A stretch of 20,449 bases of DNA from an uncultured Rickettsiales bacterium (GTDB taxonomy: Bacteria > Pseudomonadota > Alphaproteobacteria > Rickettsiales > Deianiraeaceae): NCBI GenBank assembly GCA_937906355.1, contig CALCWF010000020.1:1-20449 (forward strand). Direction: 5' to 3'. Position 1 is the stretch's first letter. Every line of letters begins with the position of its first letter. This document shows, in pieces, positions 13,192 through 20,449 of the stretch. The position numbers were made by a program, and so were the translations under genes. The notes under the pieces were generated by a model. It saw nothing but the letters and a program-made list of their open reading frames with translations, did not search any database and was not told where the DNA came from.

Positions 13192-16155
13192 TCACTTCAT
13201 TAATACATCAAGTAGCGAGTTTTTGCTACTACCCTTCTCGTCAAGAGAGAGGTCGACGTCGTTTATTGTCAAGTTTTTAGCAAATTCGTCTATTGAATGC
13301 CCAACTTTACTTATACTATAACCATCACTTTTTGTCATTTGCGGCTTTTTAACAAAAATATATTTTATTTTGTCAAATGGCATAAGAATTTTAATTCTTC
13401 CCTCAAGTGTAAATAACAAGTTTTCATCAACCTTAAAATCACCAAGTATATCAAACCAGTTGGAATGAAAATCTGCATCGATCATTTGTATCACATCTTC
13501 GCTCCACTCGAAATTATTCGCATGAATCGTTTTCACTCTATTGAATTGTTGCAAATTACTACTGTTATAATCGATACTTATATCGATTGCACCGGTAGTT
13601 TTGTTATCTTCTCGACTCCCATTTGCAGATATTGATATATGTCGAACATCACTATCTGCACCAAATAAAGTCAAAATAAACGATACGTCATCTGCGTTAA
13701 CGATAAAATTACCATTTCTATTTTCATAATACAAATCGCTATAAAGACCATTTCTGCTATAAACGGAACCTTTCAAATACCCGTCGATATATAGTTTTAT
13801 TATACGCAGATCGGTATCTAGGTTTTTAAACTTCACGCCATTAATCATGCCTTCTTCAATTTTTGCATTCAGGTTTAACTCACTTTCAAAATCAAAGTCG
13901 AACGCCATTATAATACGCCACAGATATTCGCTTATAAGTATCTTTTTTCCTATTATATCAATAGCGACATTCTGTTTACGATAACGAATATTCAAACCAA
14001 CGTCATCTGATCGTAAACTAACGCTACTTTCGTCGCCAAACTCAACATTAAACGCCACTATCTCTCTTTCGTTTAAACTCCACTTTCCGGTTGTAGTTAT
14101 ATAATCACCGTCAAATGTAAACTTACCTAAAATAACCGATCTATCATCTTTTTTTTTATCAAAGCCGAACATTTCGTTCTTAAATATAGAGTTACCAAAA
14201 TCTACTTTCATGGAACCATATGAAGTATTTTTCTTTTTCTTCACGTCGAATGTTATCTCATCTTTGCCATCGAAACTGGTATTATACGCGACAGCTCTCA
14301 CATCAAAGGTGCTATCCTTTATAATCTTGTTCGTCTTGACGTTTTTTATTGGAACTTGAATAGTTCCATTTATTTTTACATCACGGTCAAAACTCTCAAT
14401 TGGTTCGAAACTTTTTTTTTGTAAAAAAACATCTTTAAGATTGACAATATCCGTCTTCTTTAGAAGAAAATCTTTAAACTCCGCATTCAACATACTGTTC
14501 TTCTTATCGAAGAAGATATCCATCTTTGAATCATTACCCATGTTTAAGTTAAGTAAAATTCTATCATCGTCAACCTTAATTTTAAATAAATTTCTAAAAA
14601 TAGGCTTTTTTATCAAAATTTCACTATTATCCGCGAACACGTTTTTTTTCAACTCCAATTGCGACGATCCGTCGTTTGCAATAATATTGCCATTTCTTAT
14701 TTCAATATTGACAGTTCCATCAATACTCCCGTCTATCAATGTATTATGTCTATTGCCACTTTTATCACTATTAATATGCGTATTCGAAAAATGAATCAAC
14801 TCCGACAATCTGAGATTAGATACGTTCGCTTTTATTTTACAATTTGGTTTCATGTCCGAAAAGTAAAAATCACTAATATGTATTTTACAAAAATCCTTTA
14901 CGTTCTCGCCGGACAGTGACATTTCTATACTCTCTATTTTTTTGAGATTATCTCTTGCTATTGCACTTAATCGAATTTTGTTAATATCTATTTTTATTCC
15001 CTTATAAAACAAGGGCTTTTGCACTAAAATTTCAGTGTTAAATGTTAATGCGTCAATATTGTTATTTTTAATTTTTACAAAAAGATCGCCATCTATCGTA
15101 TTATCTATTCCGGTAAAAGAAAAACTCTTTTCAGAGAAAAGCATTATAGCACTTGTCGGTAGATTTGTCACCTTAAATAGACACGTCTCTATTACTCCGT
15201 TTTTTGTATTACAAAAACCGTCAAACGAAAGAACGTTGCCCTGAATCTCAATATTAGAAGAATGAACGACAACATTTTCGTAGAAATTTCTCATTATAAA
15301 ATTTCCCTTACTACGCTTTGTCTCGTTTTCTCTTTTAAGAAGATTTGATAGCATTTTATGCTGTTTGTCGTTTAGCTCGCTGACTTGAGTTATTTTTGTT
15401 GTGCTATTGATTATCTTTATATTCAAAACAATGTCATTAGTATTTCTTTCAAAAAAAGCAAAATTCACATTTTTAATATTTAAACCGTCTACTAGGAAGA
15501 AATTTACACCATCAATTAATGACGTAAACTTTGACGTAATCAGTTTTGTATAATTGCTTATAAGAGTTAATTTGGCATCATCCACTCCATCGTTTTTTGA
15601 ATTGTTTGAATTGTTTTTTTGATTATTATCGTATGTTTTTATCGATCTGCCGTCTATGTTTTGACCCTTGTCGTTATTAAACGAATAAGGAATGAGGAAA
15701 ATCTTATTTTCGATTCTATTAAAAACGGGGATAATCGAACCAAAAAATACTTTTTTCACAGGAATGGCGACGTCGAGATTATCGAAATTAACAACTTCAA
15801 CTTTCGTCTGTTTGTGAACGATTTTTATATTCTTAATCTTCAGTGCTACAATCATTTTTTTAACTGGCGTCTTACTGATATAAATTGAGTCAAAATCGAT
15901 ATCAAATTGTTTTAGTTTGTCGTTAATCGTTCTTTTGATAAGTCTCTTTGGAATTTTACCTTCAATATTGCAATCTGTGATGGAAAAAACAATAAGAGTC
16001 GCCACAAGCGACAAATACACAAACGCCACAGAACATAAAAAGAATAATGCAAAAAATCGTAGCAACGATAGCAACTTTAACATTTTTATATCAAACTTTT
16101 TCATTCGTCGTTGACGTGTTTTTTGTTCGTTGTTTTCTTCTGTTTTTATTTGCAT
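13192..16155 (-). CDS. AsmA-like/YhdP-type inner membrane-anchored protein
   Basis: This 987-residue protein has a short cytoplasmic, basic N-terminus, one membrane anchor (about 33-60), and a very long periplasmic part of repeating beta-strand segments. The segment after the anchor (about 75-150, with VKKMIVALKIKNIKIV and FDNLDVAIPVKKVFFG) resembles the start of DUF3971/AsmA-type proteins, where a strand-rich domain follows the anchor. Proteins of the AsmA/TamB/YhdP group bridge the inner and outer membranes and move phospholipids or aid outer membrane assembly. That fits the porin gene downstream. Which subgroup it belongs to is unclear because the sequence is diverged and Lys/Asn-rich. A second possible start is the methionine at residue 18. 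Its promoter must lie in the 51 bases shared with the divergent SPOR gene. Confidence 0.65.
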   Translation of the reverse strand: MQIKTEENNEQKTRQRRMKKFDIKMLKLLSLLRFFALFFLCSVAFVYLSLVATLIVFSITDCNIEGKIPKRLIKRTINDKLKQFDIDFDSIYISKTPVKKMIVALKIKNIKIVHKQTKVEVVNFDNLDVAIPVKKVFFGSIIPVFNRIENKIFLIPYSFNNDKGQNIDGRSIKTYDNNQKNNSNNSKNDGVDDAKLTLISNYTKLITSKFTSLIDGVNFFLVDGLNIKNVNFAFFERNTNDIVLNIKIINSTTKITQVSELNDKQHKMLSNLLKRENETKRSKGNFIMRNFYENVVVHSSNIEIQGNVLSFDGFCNTKNGVIETCLFKVTNLPTSAIMLFSEKSFSFTGIDNTIDGDLFVKIKNNNIDALTFNTEILVQKPLFYKGIKIDINKIRLSAIARDNLKKIESIEMSLSGENVKDFCKIHISDFYFSDMKPNCKIKANVSNLRLSELIHFSNTHINSDKSGNRHNTLIDGSIDGTVNIEIRNGNIIANDGSSQLELKKNVFADNSEILIKKPIFRNLFKIKVDDDRILLNLNMGNDSKMDIFFDKKNSMLNAEFKDFLLKKTDIVNLKDVFLQKKSFEPIESFDRDVKINGTIQVPIKNVKTNKIIKDSTFDVRAVAYNTSFDGKDEITFDVKKKKNTSYGSMKVDFGNSIFKNEMFGFDKKKDDRSVILGKFTFDGDYITTTGKWSLNEREIVAFNVEFGDESSVSLRSDDVGLNIRYRKQNVAIDIIGKKILISEYLWRIIMAFDFDFESELNLNAKIEEGMINGVKFKNLDTDLRIIKLYIDGYLKGSVYSRNGLYSDLYYENRNGNFIVNADDVSFILTLFGADSDVRHISISANGSREDNKTTGAIDISIDYNSSNLQQFNRVKTIHANNFEWSEDVIQMIDADFHSNWFDILGDFKVDENLLFTLEGRIKILMPFDKIKYIFVKKPQMTKSDGYSISKVGHSIDEFAKNLTINDVDLSLDEKGSSKNSLLDVLMK

Positions 16156-16206
16156 TTAAAGAATCACATTTTACCTATCCTATGTAATATTTTTTTCAAG
16201 TGTTTT

Positions 16207-17109
16207 ATGTTCGAAAAAAAGGAGAGAGTCAGCAAAGGTAAAGTTTTGTTTTTTCTATGTTTAGTAGGTGTTACAATGTTGTTTGTCGTCAAGGGTCGTT
16301 CTAGCGACGAAATAAAGAATAATAAAAGTAGTATTCACGGCTTTCAAGATGACACGAATAGCTCTAATGTAAAAGTTGTGCAACAAGACAATACAGTTAA
16401 AGAGATAGAGCCGGTGACAAGTAGCGATAACTTGAATAAAGCTATAGTCGGTCTCGATGAACAAACGACGAAAAACACCGATAATAAAAAGACCATCGGC
16501 GTGCAAGAAAACGAAGTCAACAAAAACGAAAGCGAAAGTAAAGATGATAAAAAAAATGCAACAAATGACGTTGTAAAAGAAAAATCAAACTCCGCCGTCA
16601 AATTAGGTAGTAGCGATAATAGTGAAAAAAAAGATTCTGAAAATAATATGGTAAAAAAACAAGATATCAAGATCAATAATAACAATAGCACGGTAGATAA
16701 AAAAAATACTGAGTCGGTCGTCGATAATAAGTTATCACAAAAGAAAGACGCCGGTCTTAACAAAAAAGGTGATAAAAAAAGTGAAATCGTAAAAAAAAGT
16801 GCAAATACTACTCTAAAATTAAATGAAAAAAAAACAAAGTCAGATAAAATAGCAACAAAAGCAACAACATCGACATATAACAAGTTCGTCATCCAAATTG
16901 GTGCCTATAAAGATGCGAAAGTAGCAAAACAACATTGCGATAAGATAGCTGGGAAGCTAAGTGGCGGGAAGAAGTGTGTCGTATCGACGGGTAAAGATAT
17001 TTTTCGTGCAGTAGTATTGCCTTTCAGCGATCAAGCGAGAGCAAATAAGTACGCAAAAGATTTATCAAGTAGAGCTGATATAGATTGTTTTGTTAAACGT
17101 AGTAACTAA
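16207..17109 (+). CDS. SPOR-domain cell envelope protein (FtsN-like layout)
   Basis: The predicted 300-residue protein is a bitopic membrane protein. A short basic cytoplasmic start precedes one membrane helix (about 11-29, KVLFFLCLVGVTMLFVV), then a long Lys/Asn/Ser/Asp-rich periplasmic linker (about 30-220), and a C-terminal SPOR domain (about 223-300, beginning YNKFVIQIGAYKDAKVA). SPOR domains bind denuded peptidoglycan glycans at division sites, so a role in septation or wall remodelling is likely. An ATG at 16111 would add 32 residues that overlap the divergent AsmA-like gene and place a second hydrophobic stretch in front, so 16207 is preferred. There is no visible Shine-Dalgarno. The stop overlaps the next gene's start by one base. 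Confidence 0.8.
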   Translation: MFEKKERVSKGKVLFFLCLVGVTMLFVVKGRSSDEIKNNKSSIHGFQDDTNSSNVKVVQQDNTVKEIEPVTSSDNLNKAIVGLDEQTTKNTDNKKTIGVQENEVNKNESESKDDKKNATNDVVKEKSNSAVKLGSSDNSEKKDSENNMVKKQDIKINNNNSTVDKKNTESVVDNKLSQKKDAGLNKKGDKKSEIVKKSANTTLKLNEKKTKSDKIATKATTSTYNKFVIQIGAYKDAKVAKQHCDKIAGKLSGGKKCVVSTGKDIFRAVVLPFSDQARANKYAKDLSSRADIDCFVKRSN

Positions 17110-17657
17110 TGAGAAAAAAGACTCAATCGTTCTACTTGGGAATGTCAGATATCGAATTACAATCTTTTAGAGACATGCTACATGTATTTCAAAAGCTCGT
17201 TCTCTCAATGATACGTAATGCTGTATATGCCCTCCCGGAAAACAATGCGATAAAAAGTACAAACTCAATAACAAGTCTGTCATCGACGAAAAAGTCATTA
17301 AAAAAAGCAAAATACGCAAATTTTACCGATGTAAAAAACGTATTTTTATCGTGCGTAGCCGATGGCAAAAAGAGAATCTTTCTAGAAAGAATTATCGATA
17401 ATCTTACAATTAATAATAAGAAACAAATTGCGTTTCGTATCAAACAATATATATACAGATCTCTTGATCTACAATCAAAAAAAAACTTATCAACAGATAT
17501 AAAGAAATTAGAAAAAATAATAAACACCACAAATAACGATTTCAATAAAATGCTACCATCAGCAAAACGACATGGGGTTCTTGTAAGAAATAAAATTAAC
17601 GCAAATTCCATACCGTCGAAAGCAAAATATATTGAAAAAGTAGAAGTACGCTATTAA
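17109..17657 (+). CDS. Hypothetical protein, translationally coupled to the SPOR gene
   Basis: The ATG shares its first base with the stop of the SPOR gene (TAATG), a usual sign of translational coupling. The 182-residue product is basic and appears mostly helical, with no signal peptide or clear membrane segment, so it is probably cytoplasmic. I do not recognise a family. In many alphaproteobacteria the gene after an argS-linked SPOR protein encodes NagZ or a segregation protein, but I see no motif of either here. A short palindrome covers its stop codon. Confidence 0.6.
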   Translation: MRKKTQSFYLGMSDIELQSFRDMLHVFQKLVLSMIRNAVYALPENNAIKSTNSITSLSSTKKSLKKAKYANFTDVKNVFLSCVADGKKRIFLERIIDNLTINNKKQIAFRIKQYIYRSLDLQSKKNLSTDIKKLEKIINTTNNDFNKMLPSAKRHGVLVRNKINANSIPSKAKYIEKVEVRY

Positions 17658-17721
17658 CGTTAATCTCTCGCCCTTCACACACAATAGCTCCTTATTGTAT
17701 ATTCACATCGCACATTGTGAA
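17653..17721. other. Cluster of three short palindromes between convergent genes
   Basis: ATTAACGTTAAT (17653-17664) is a perfect 12-base palindrome covering the stop of the upstream gene. It is followed by ACAATA/TATTGT (17681-17698, six-base loop) and TTCACA/TGTGAA (17702-17721, eight-base loop). The stems are short and no T tract follows, so these would be weak terminators at best. The position between converging genes makes a termination or mRNA-end role plausible. Confidence 0.3.
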
Positions 17722-17778
17722 CCGTAAAACCAATCGCTATCGATACGAGTTGAAAAACGTTTATCTAAATTACAGATT

Positions 17779-18501
17779 TTAGTAAGTAGCGTTTGTGTAT
17801 ACCTCCGTAACGTCATCTATGTCATCTATGGCGTTGAAGAGCTTTTGAAATTTGTCCAAGAATTCTGCATCATTACTGATATCAATGTAGTCGTTTGCCT
17901 TCCAAAACCAACCAGCAGACCGTGGATCTCTTCCAAAAGTCTTTACCAGCTCCTTACTGACGTCTATCATGTTTTCTAAGCTCGTCTCAATTACATAATA
18001 CTCGTCGTCGTTTTGAATATCGCTAGCTCCGGCGTCCAACGCTACCTCGAACATTCGCTCTTCGTTGCAAATATTTTTTTCGTAAAGAATACGTCCAATA
18101 TGTGTATACATATACTCAACGCTACCGGTCGATGCAAGCTGTGCGTCGAACTTCGCTAGCGTGCCACGAATATCACTTGCCGTTCGATTTTTGTTATCAG
18201 TCAAACCTTCTATTATCAACGAAATACCTTTCTCAAAAAAGGCGTTATATCTAATATTTTCATAATTAGTCGTATCCTTATTTGCTTTTTCTATTGCCAT
18301 TTCTATCTTGTCTTTTGGCATGTTGTAAAATTTCGCTTTTATTATTGCGAGCTTCAATTTTTGATTTAGCTCCGGGTCTAATAACCCACTCTTAGCGGCG
18401 ATAGAAATGTCCTTCGCGATTTTCGTGAAAATTTTCGCTTTCTTTGCGTCGTTTGCTCCTTTTTTATATTGAATATTCGCAGCATGTGAATGTCCGGCCA
18501 T
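17779..18501 (-). CDS. yebC: YebC/PmpR family protein (TACO1 homologue)
   Basis: The 240-residue protein has the family's normal length and its hallmark N-terminus, MAGHSHAANIQYKKGANDAK, followed by KAKIFTKIAKDI. Other typical features are NMPKDKIEMAIEKA, a central SVEYMYTHIGRI segment, and the acidic C-terminal end IDDIDDVTEVYTN. YebC proteins were long annotated as transcription regulators. Work on the bacterial and mitochondrial members (TACO1) also supports a role in translation of difficult polyproline-type stretches. It is a single gene, convergent with the SPOR pair and divergent from rodA, with 60 AT-rich bases in between that must hold both promoters. Confidence 0.92.
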   Translation of the reverse strand: MAGHSHAANIQYKKGANDAKKAKIFTKIAKDISIAAKSGLLDPELNQKLKLAIIKAKFYNMPKDKIEMAIEKANKDTTNYENIRYNAFFEKGISLIIEGLTDNKNRTASDIRGTLAKFDAQLASTGSVEYMYTHIGRILYEKNICNEERMFEVALDAGASDIQNDDEYYVIETSLENMIDVSKELVKTFGRDPRSAGWFWKANDYIDISNDAEFLDKFQKLFNAIDDIDDVTEVYTNATY

Positions 18502-18561
18502 AAAACTTGATATTAAATATTTATATCACTCTTCTTCGAAGAGAATTAATATAATTCAAGT

Positions 18562-19719
18562 ATGTTTTTTAGAAAAAAATGGGGACATGATAACATCAAA
18601 TGTAATCTGTCAGATCAGTTGACTATATTTAATATTCCAAAAGCCATTTTAGTGCCGACAATTTCACTGCTAACGTTCAGTATATTATGCTTATATTCCG
18701 CTGGTGATGGGAATATGTATCCTTGGGCAGTAAAACAGTTATTATACATGTTTGTCTCGTTAGTCGTCTTTGTGATCATTGCGAATAGTGATATTAGAAA
18801 TCTCTATAAATCTGCATACACATTTTTATGGATATCGATATTTTTACTAATCATAACAATGTTCGTTGGTAAACGAACAATGGGGGCGTCTAGATGGATA
18901 AACTTTGGATATTTCAAATTTCAACCTTCTGAGTTTGTAAAACTAGCGGTTATTTTAGCAATAGCAAAATTTTTCAGTAGAATAAAATCAGAAAATAATA
19001 CAAATTTCGCGAAATCAACGTTCTGTACTGTATTATTAGTAGCACCGGTTGTCACTCTTGTTGTAATACAGCCCGATCTAGCGAATGCTATAATCATAAC
19101 CACTATATTTCTCGTTATGCTATTTACGATTGGAATTTCAAAAAAACAGTTCGTTCTTTTTGGTCTATTAACGATATTAGCGACTCCGCTGATTTGGTTT
19201 AAATTTTTAAAAGAATATCAAAAATTACGTATTATAAATTTTCTTTTCCCGGAAAACGATCCACTCGGTAGTGGATACAACATAATTCAATCGAAGATAG
19301 CTATTGGCTCCGGCGGTCTAACCGGCAAAGGTTATCTCATGGGTACACAAGGGAGACTGCATTTTCTACCAGAACATCACACAGATTTTATTTTCACAAA
19401 CGTAGGTGAAGAATGGGGGCTAATAGGTTCTATGGTCTTAATATTGATGTATTTATGTATAGTATTTTACGGTTTTTCAGTGGAAAGAAAAATTAATTCA
19501 ATATTTTGTAAACTAATTATTGTCGGTTGCGTTACAGTGATATTTGTACACATGTTCGTCAATATCGGTATGACAACCGGACTGATGCCGGTCGCAGGAA
19601 TACCGTTGATAATGATGTCGTATGGTGGAAGTTCACTGTTGCTCGGTATTTCTTGCATCGCGCTAATTGTAAACATTGATATTAATCAAAAAAATATTAA
19701 CACTAGTAAGCATTATTAG
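18562..19719 (+). CDS. rodA: RodA, SEDS-family peptidoglycan glycosyltransferase
   Basis: RodA polymerises peptidoglycan glycan strands from lipid II during cell elongation, working with a class B penicillin-binding protein in the cytoplasmic membrane. The 385-residue product has about ten hydrophobic helices and the SEDS motifs GASRWINFG and FQPSEFVKL (108-128), QPDLANA (170-176; usually QPDLGTA), and GTQGRLHFLPEHHTDFIF (261-278) with the catalytic aspartate D275. NVGEEWGLIG and MMSYGGSSLL follow. The GTQGRLHFLPE form fits RodA better than FtsW. Upstream, the 60-base gap shared with yebC holds the perfect palindrome TCTTCGAAGA (18533-18542), a possible operator. It indicates a cell with a peptidoglycan wall and elongation machinery. 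The lgt gene follows after 42 bases. Confidence 0.92.
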   Translation: MFFRKKWGHDNIKCNLSDQLTIFNIPKAILVPTISLLTFSILCLYSAGDGNMYPWAVKQLLYMFVSLVVFVIIANSDIRNLYKSAYTFLWISIFLLIITMFVGKRTMGASRWINFGYFKFQPSEFVKLAVILAIAKFFSRIKSENNTNFAKSTFCTVLLVAPVVTLVVIQPDLANAIIITTIFLVMLFTIGISKKQFVLFGLLTILATPLIWFKFLKEYQKLRIINFLFPENDPLGSGYNIIQSKIAIGSGGLTGKGYLMGTQGRLHFLPEHHTDFIFTNVGEEWGLIGSMVLILMYLCIVFYGFSVERKINSIFCKLIIVGCVTVIFVHMFVNIGMTTGLMPVAGIPLIMMSYGGSSLLLGISCIALIVNIDINQKNINTSKHY

Positions 19720-19761
19720 TCGTCAATAAAAGTTTTATTAAAAGTTTTGTACTTTTGCTTT

Positions 19762-20449
19762 ATGTTGAAATATCCAAATATCGATCCCGTAATCTTTCAC
19801 ATATACGGCTTTCTTGCGATTAGATGGTATTCGTTAGCCTACATTATTGGATTCTTGGCAACCTTTTTATTTTTTCATTCCCAGAATAAGAAAATGAAAA
19901 TTATGACTGAAAATCAATGTGAACAATTATTGACTTGGATAATGTCAGGCATCTTAATCGGAGCAAGATTATTTGATTGTCTATTTTATAATTTCAACTA
20001 TACGCTGTCGCATCCAGTATCTATCTTTCGTATATTTGACGGAGGAATGTCTTTTCACGGCGGTGCCATTGGTGTATATATATCACTATTTATTTTCAGT
20101 AAAATATATAAAGTTGATATGTTTAAAATTATCGACTTATGCGTAGTTGTCGTTCCTATCGCACTATTTTTCGGGAGAATCGCAAATTTCATAAACGGAG
20201 AGTTATACGGCACAATAACCTATACATCGCCATTTAGAATGATATTTCCAGCAGACAATACGGGACAACCTCGTCATCCTAGTCAATTATACGAGGCATT
20301 TTCGGAAGGTATATGTCTATTCGCAGTGATGTTCTTCCTCTACAAAAAAACAGATATAGTAAAACACACGGGAGCATTATCTGGACAATTCGCCATATTC
20401 TATTCAATAGCTAGATTCGTATGTGAATATTTTCGTAAACCAGAAATTT
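19762..20449 (+). CDS. lgt: Prolipoprotein diacylglyceryl transferase, 3' end cut by window
   Basis: Lgt moves diacylglycerol from phosphatidylglycerol to the lipobox cysteine of prolipoproteins in the inner membrane, the first step of lipoprotein maturation. The frame is open for 229 residues to the window end, so only the last helix or so is missing. It contains GGMSFHGGA (94-102) with the essential histidine, the signature GRIANFINGELYG (138-150) with the key arginine, asparagine and glutamate, RHPSQLYEA (171-179), and RFVCEYFRKP near the end. The ATG at 19762 gives the standard Lgt start with its N-terminal helices; there is no Shine-Dalgarno. It follows rodA on the same strand and is probably co-transcribed with it. 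Confidence 0.93.
   Translation, partial: MLKYPNIDPVIFHIYGFLAIRWYSLAYIIGFLATFLFFHSQNKKMKIMTENQCEQLLTWIMSGILIGARLFDCLFYNFNYTLSHPVSIFRIFDGGMSFHGGAIGVYISLFIFSKIYKVDMFKIIDLCVVVVPIALFFGRIANFINGELYGTITYTSPFRMIFPADNTGQPRHPSQLYEAFSEGICLFAVMFFLYKKTDIVKHTGALSGQFAIFYSIARFVCEYFRKPEI

Noticed and set aside
16344..16892. A long hydrophobic Ser/Phe/Leu-rich open frame on the - strand
   Set aside because: It is the complement of the Lys/Asn/Ser-rich linker of the SPOR protein and shows no start signal or family features.
16150..16940. Repeat array in the Lys/Asn-rich SPOR linker
   Set aside because: The stretch is compositionally biased but has no fixed repeat unit, so it is low complexity and not a tandem repeat or CRISPR.
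17658..17778. A tRNA or small RNA gene in the convergent gap
   Set aside because: Short hairpins are present, but no cloverleaf, T-loop consensus or terminator with a T tract could be formed on either strand.

Overview
The window looks like two unrelated pieces of DNA joined at about 4570-4590, inside a single open reading frame. The left piece (about 1-4570) has moderate GC, dense Clostridia-like genes on the + strand, clear Shine-Dalgarno sequences and a classic hairpin-plus-T-tract terminator. It carries the end of an arginase, a YgjP/SprT-like metallopeptidase, a 68-residue membrane protein, a KefB-type cation:proton antiporter with TrkA_C domains, and the first half of a TerB/AAA+ ATPase. 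The right piece (about 4590-20449) is strongly AT-rich and mostly lacks Shine-Dalgarno sequences. It encodes a Gram-negative envelope (porin-like barrel protein, AsmA/YhdP-like protein, SPOR protein), which points to a host-associated proteobacterium. An alphaproteobacterium is my guess, not proven. A chimeric metagenome contig is the simplest explanation.

The right piece holds most of a mevalonate (MVA) pathway: HMG-CoA synthase (truncated at its 5' end by the join and frameshifted near 5396), mevalonate kinase (frameshifted at 9911), and one long protein fusing a GHMP kinase, probably phosphomevalonate kinase, to mevalonate diphosphate decarboxylase. Thiolase, HMG-CoA reductase and Idi are not in the window. 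A biotin-protein ligase with a degenerate biotin/ATP loop sits between the synthase and the decarboxylase, and its stop codon overlaps the stop of the convergent fusion gene.

On the - strand, AsmA-like protein, secreted protein of unknown function, porin, mevalonate kinase and kinase-decarboxylase fusion follow each other closely (16155 down to 6730) and may be co-transcribed, apart from a 173-base gap before the fusion. Divergent from AsmA on the + strand are a SPOR-domain protein and a translationally coupled small protein of unknown function. After a convergent YebC regulator gene come rodA and lgt, the latter cut by the window end. I see no CRISPR array, rRNA, tRNA, insertion sequence or phage genes, and no gene-free stretch over 300 bases (largest gaps are 165 and 173 bases).

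The points most worth following are the gene fusion, the two one-base reading-frame breaks in MVA genes (one exactly at a canonical -1 slippery heptamer), and the MVA pathway in a Gram-negative AT-rich genome. I do not see convincing evidence for a wholly new system.
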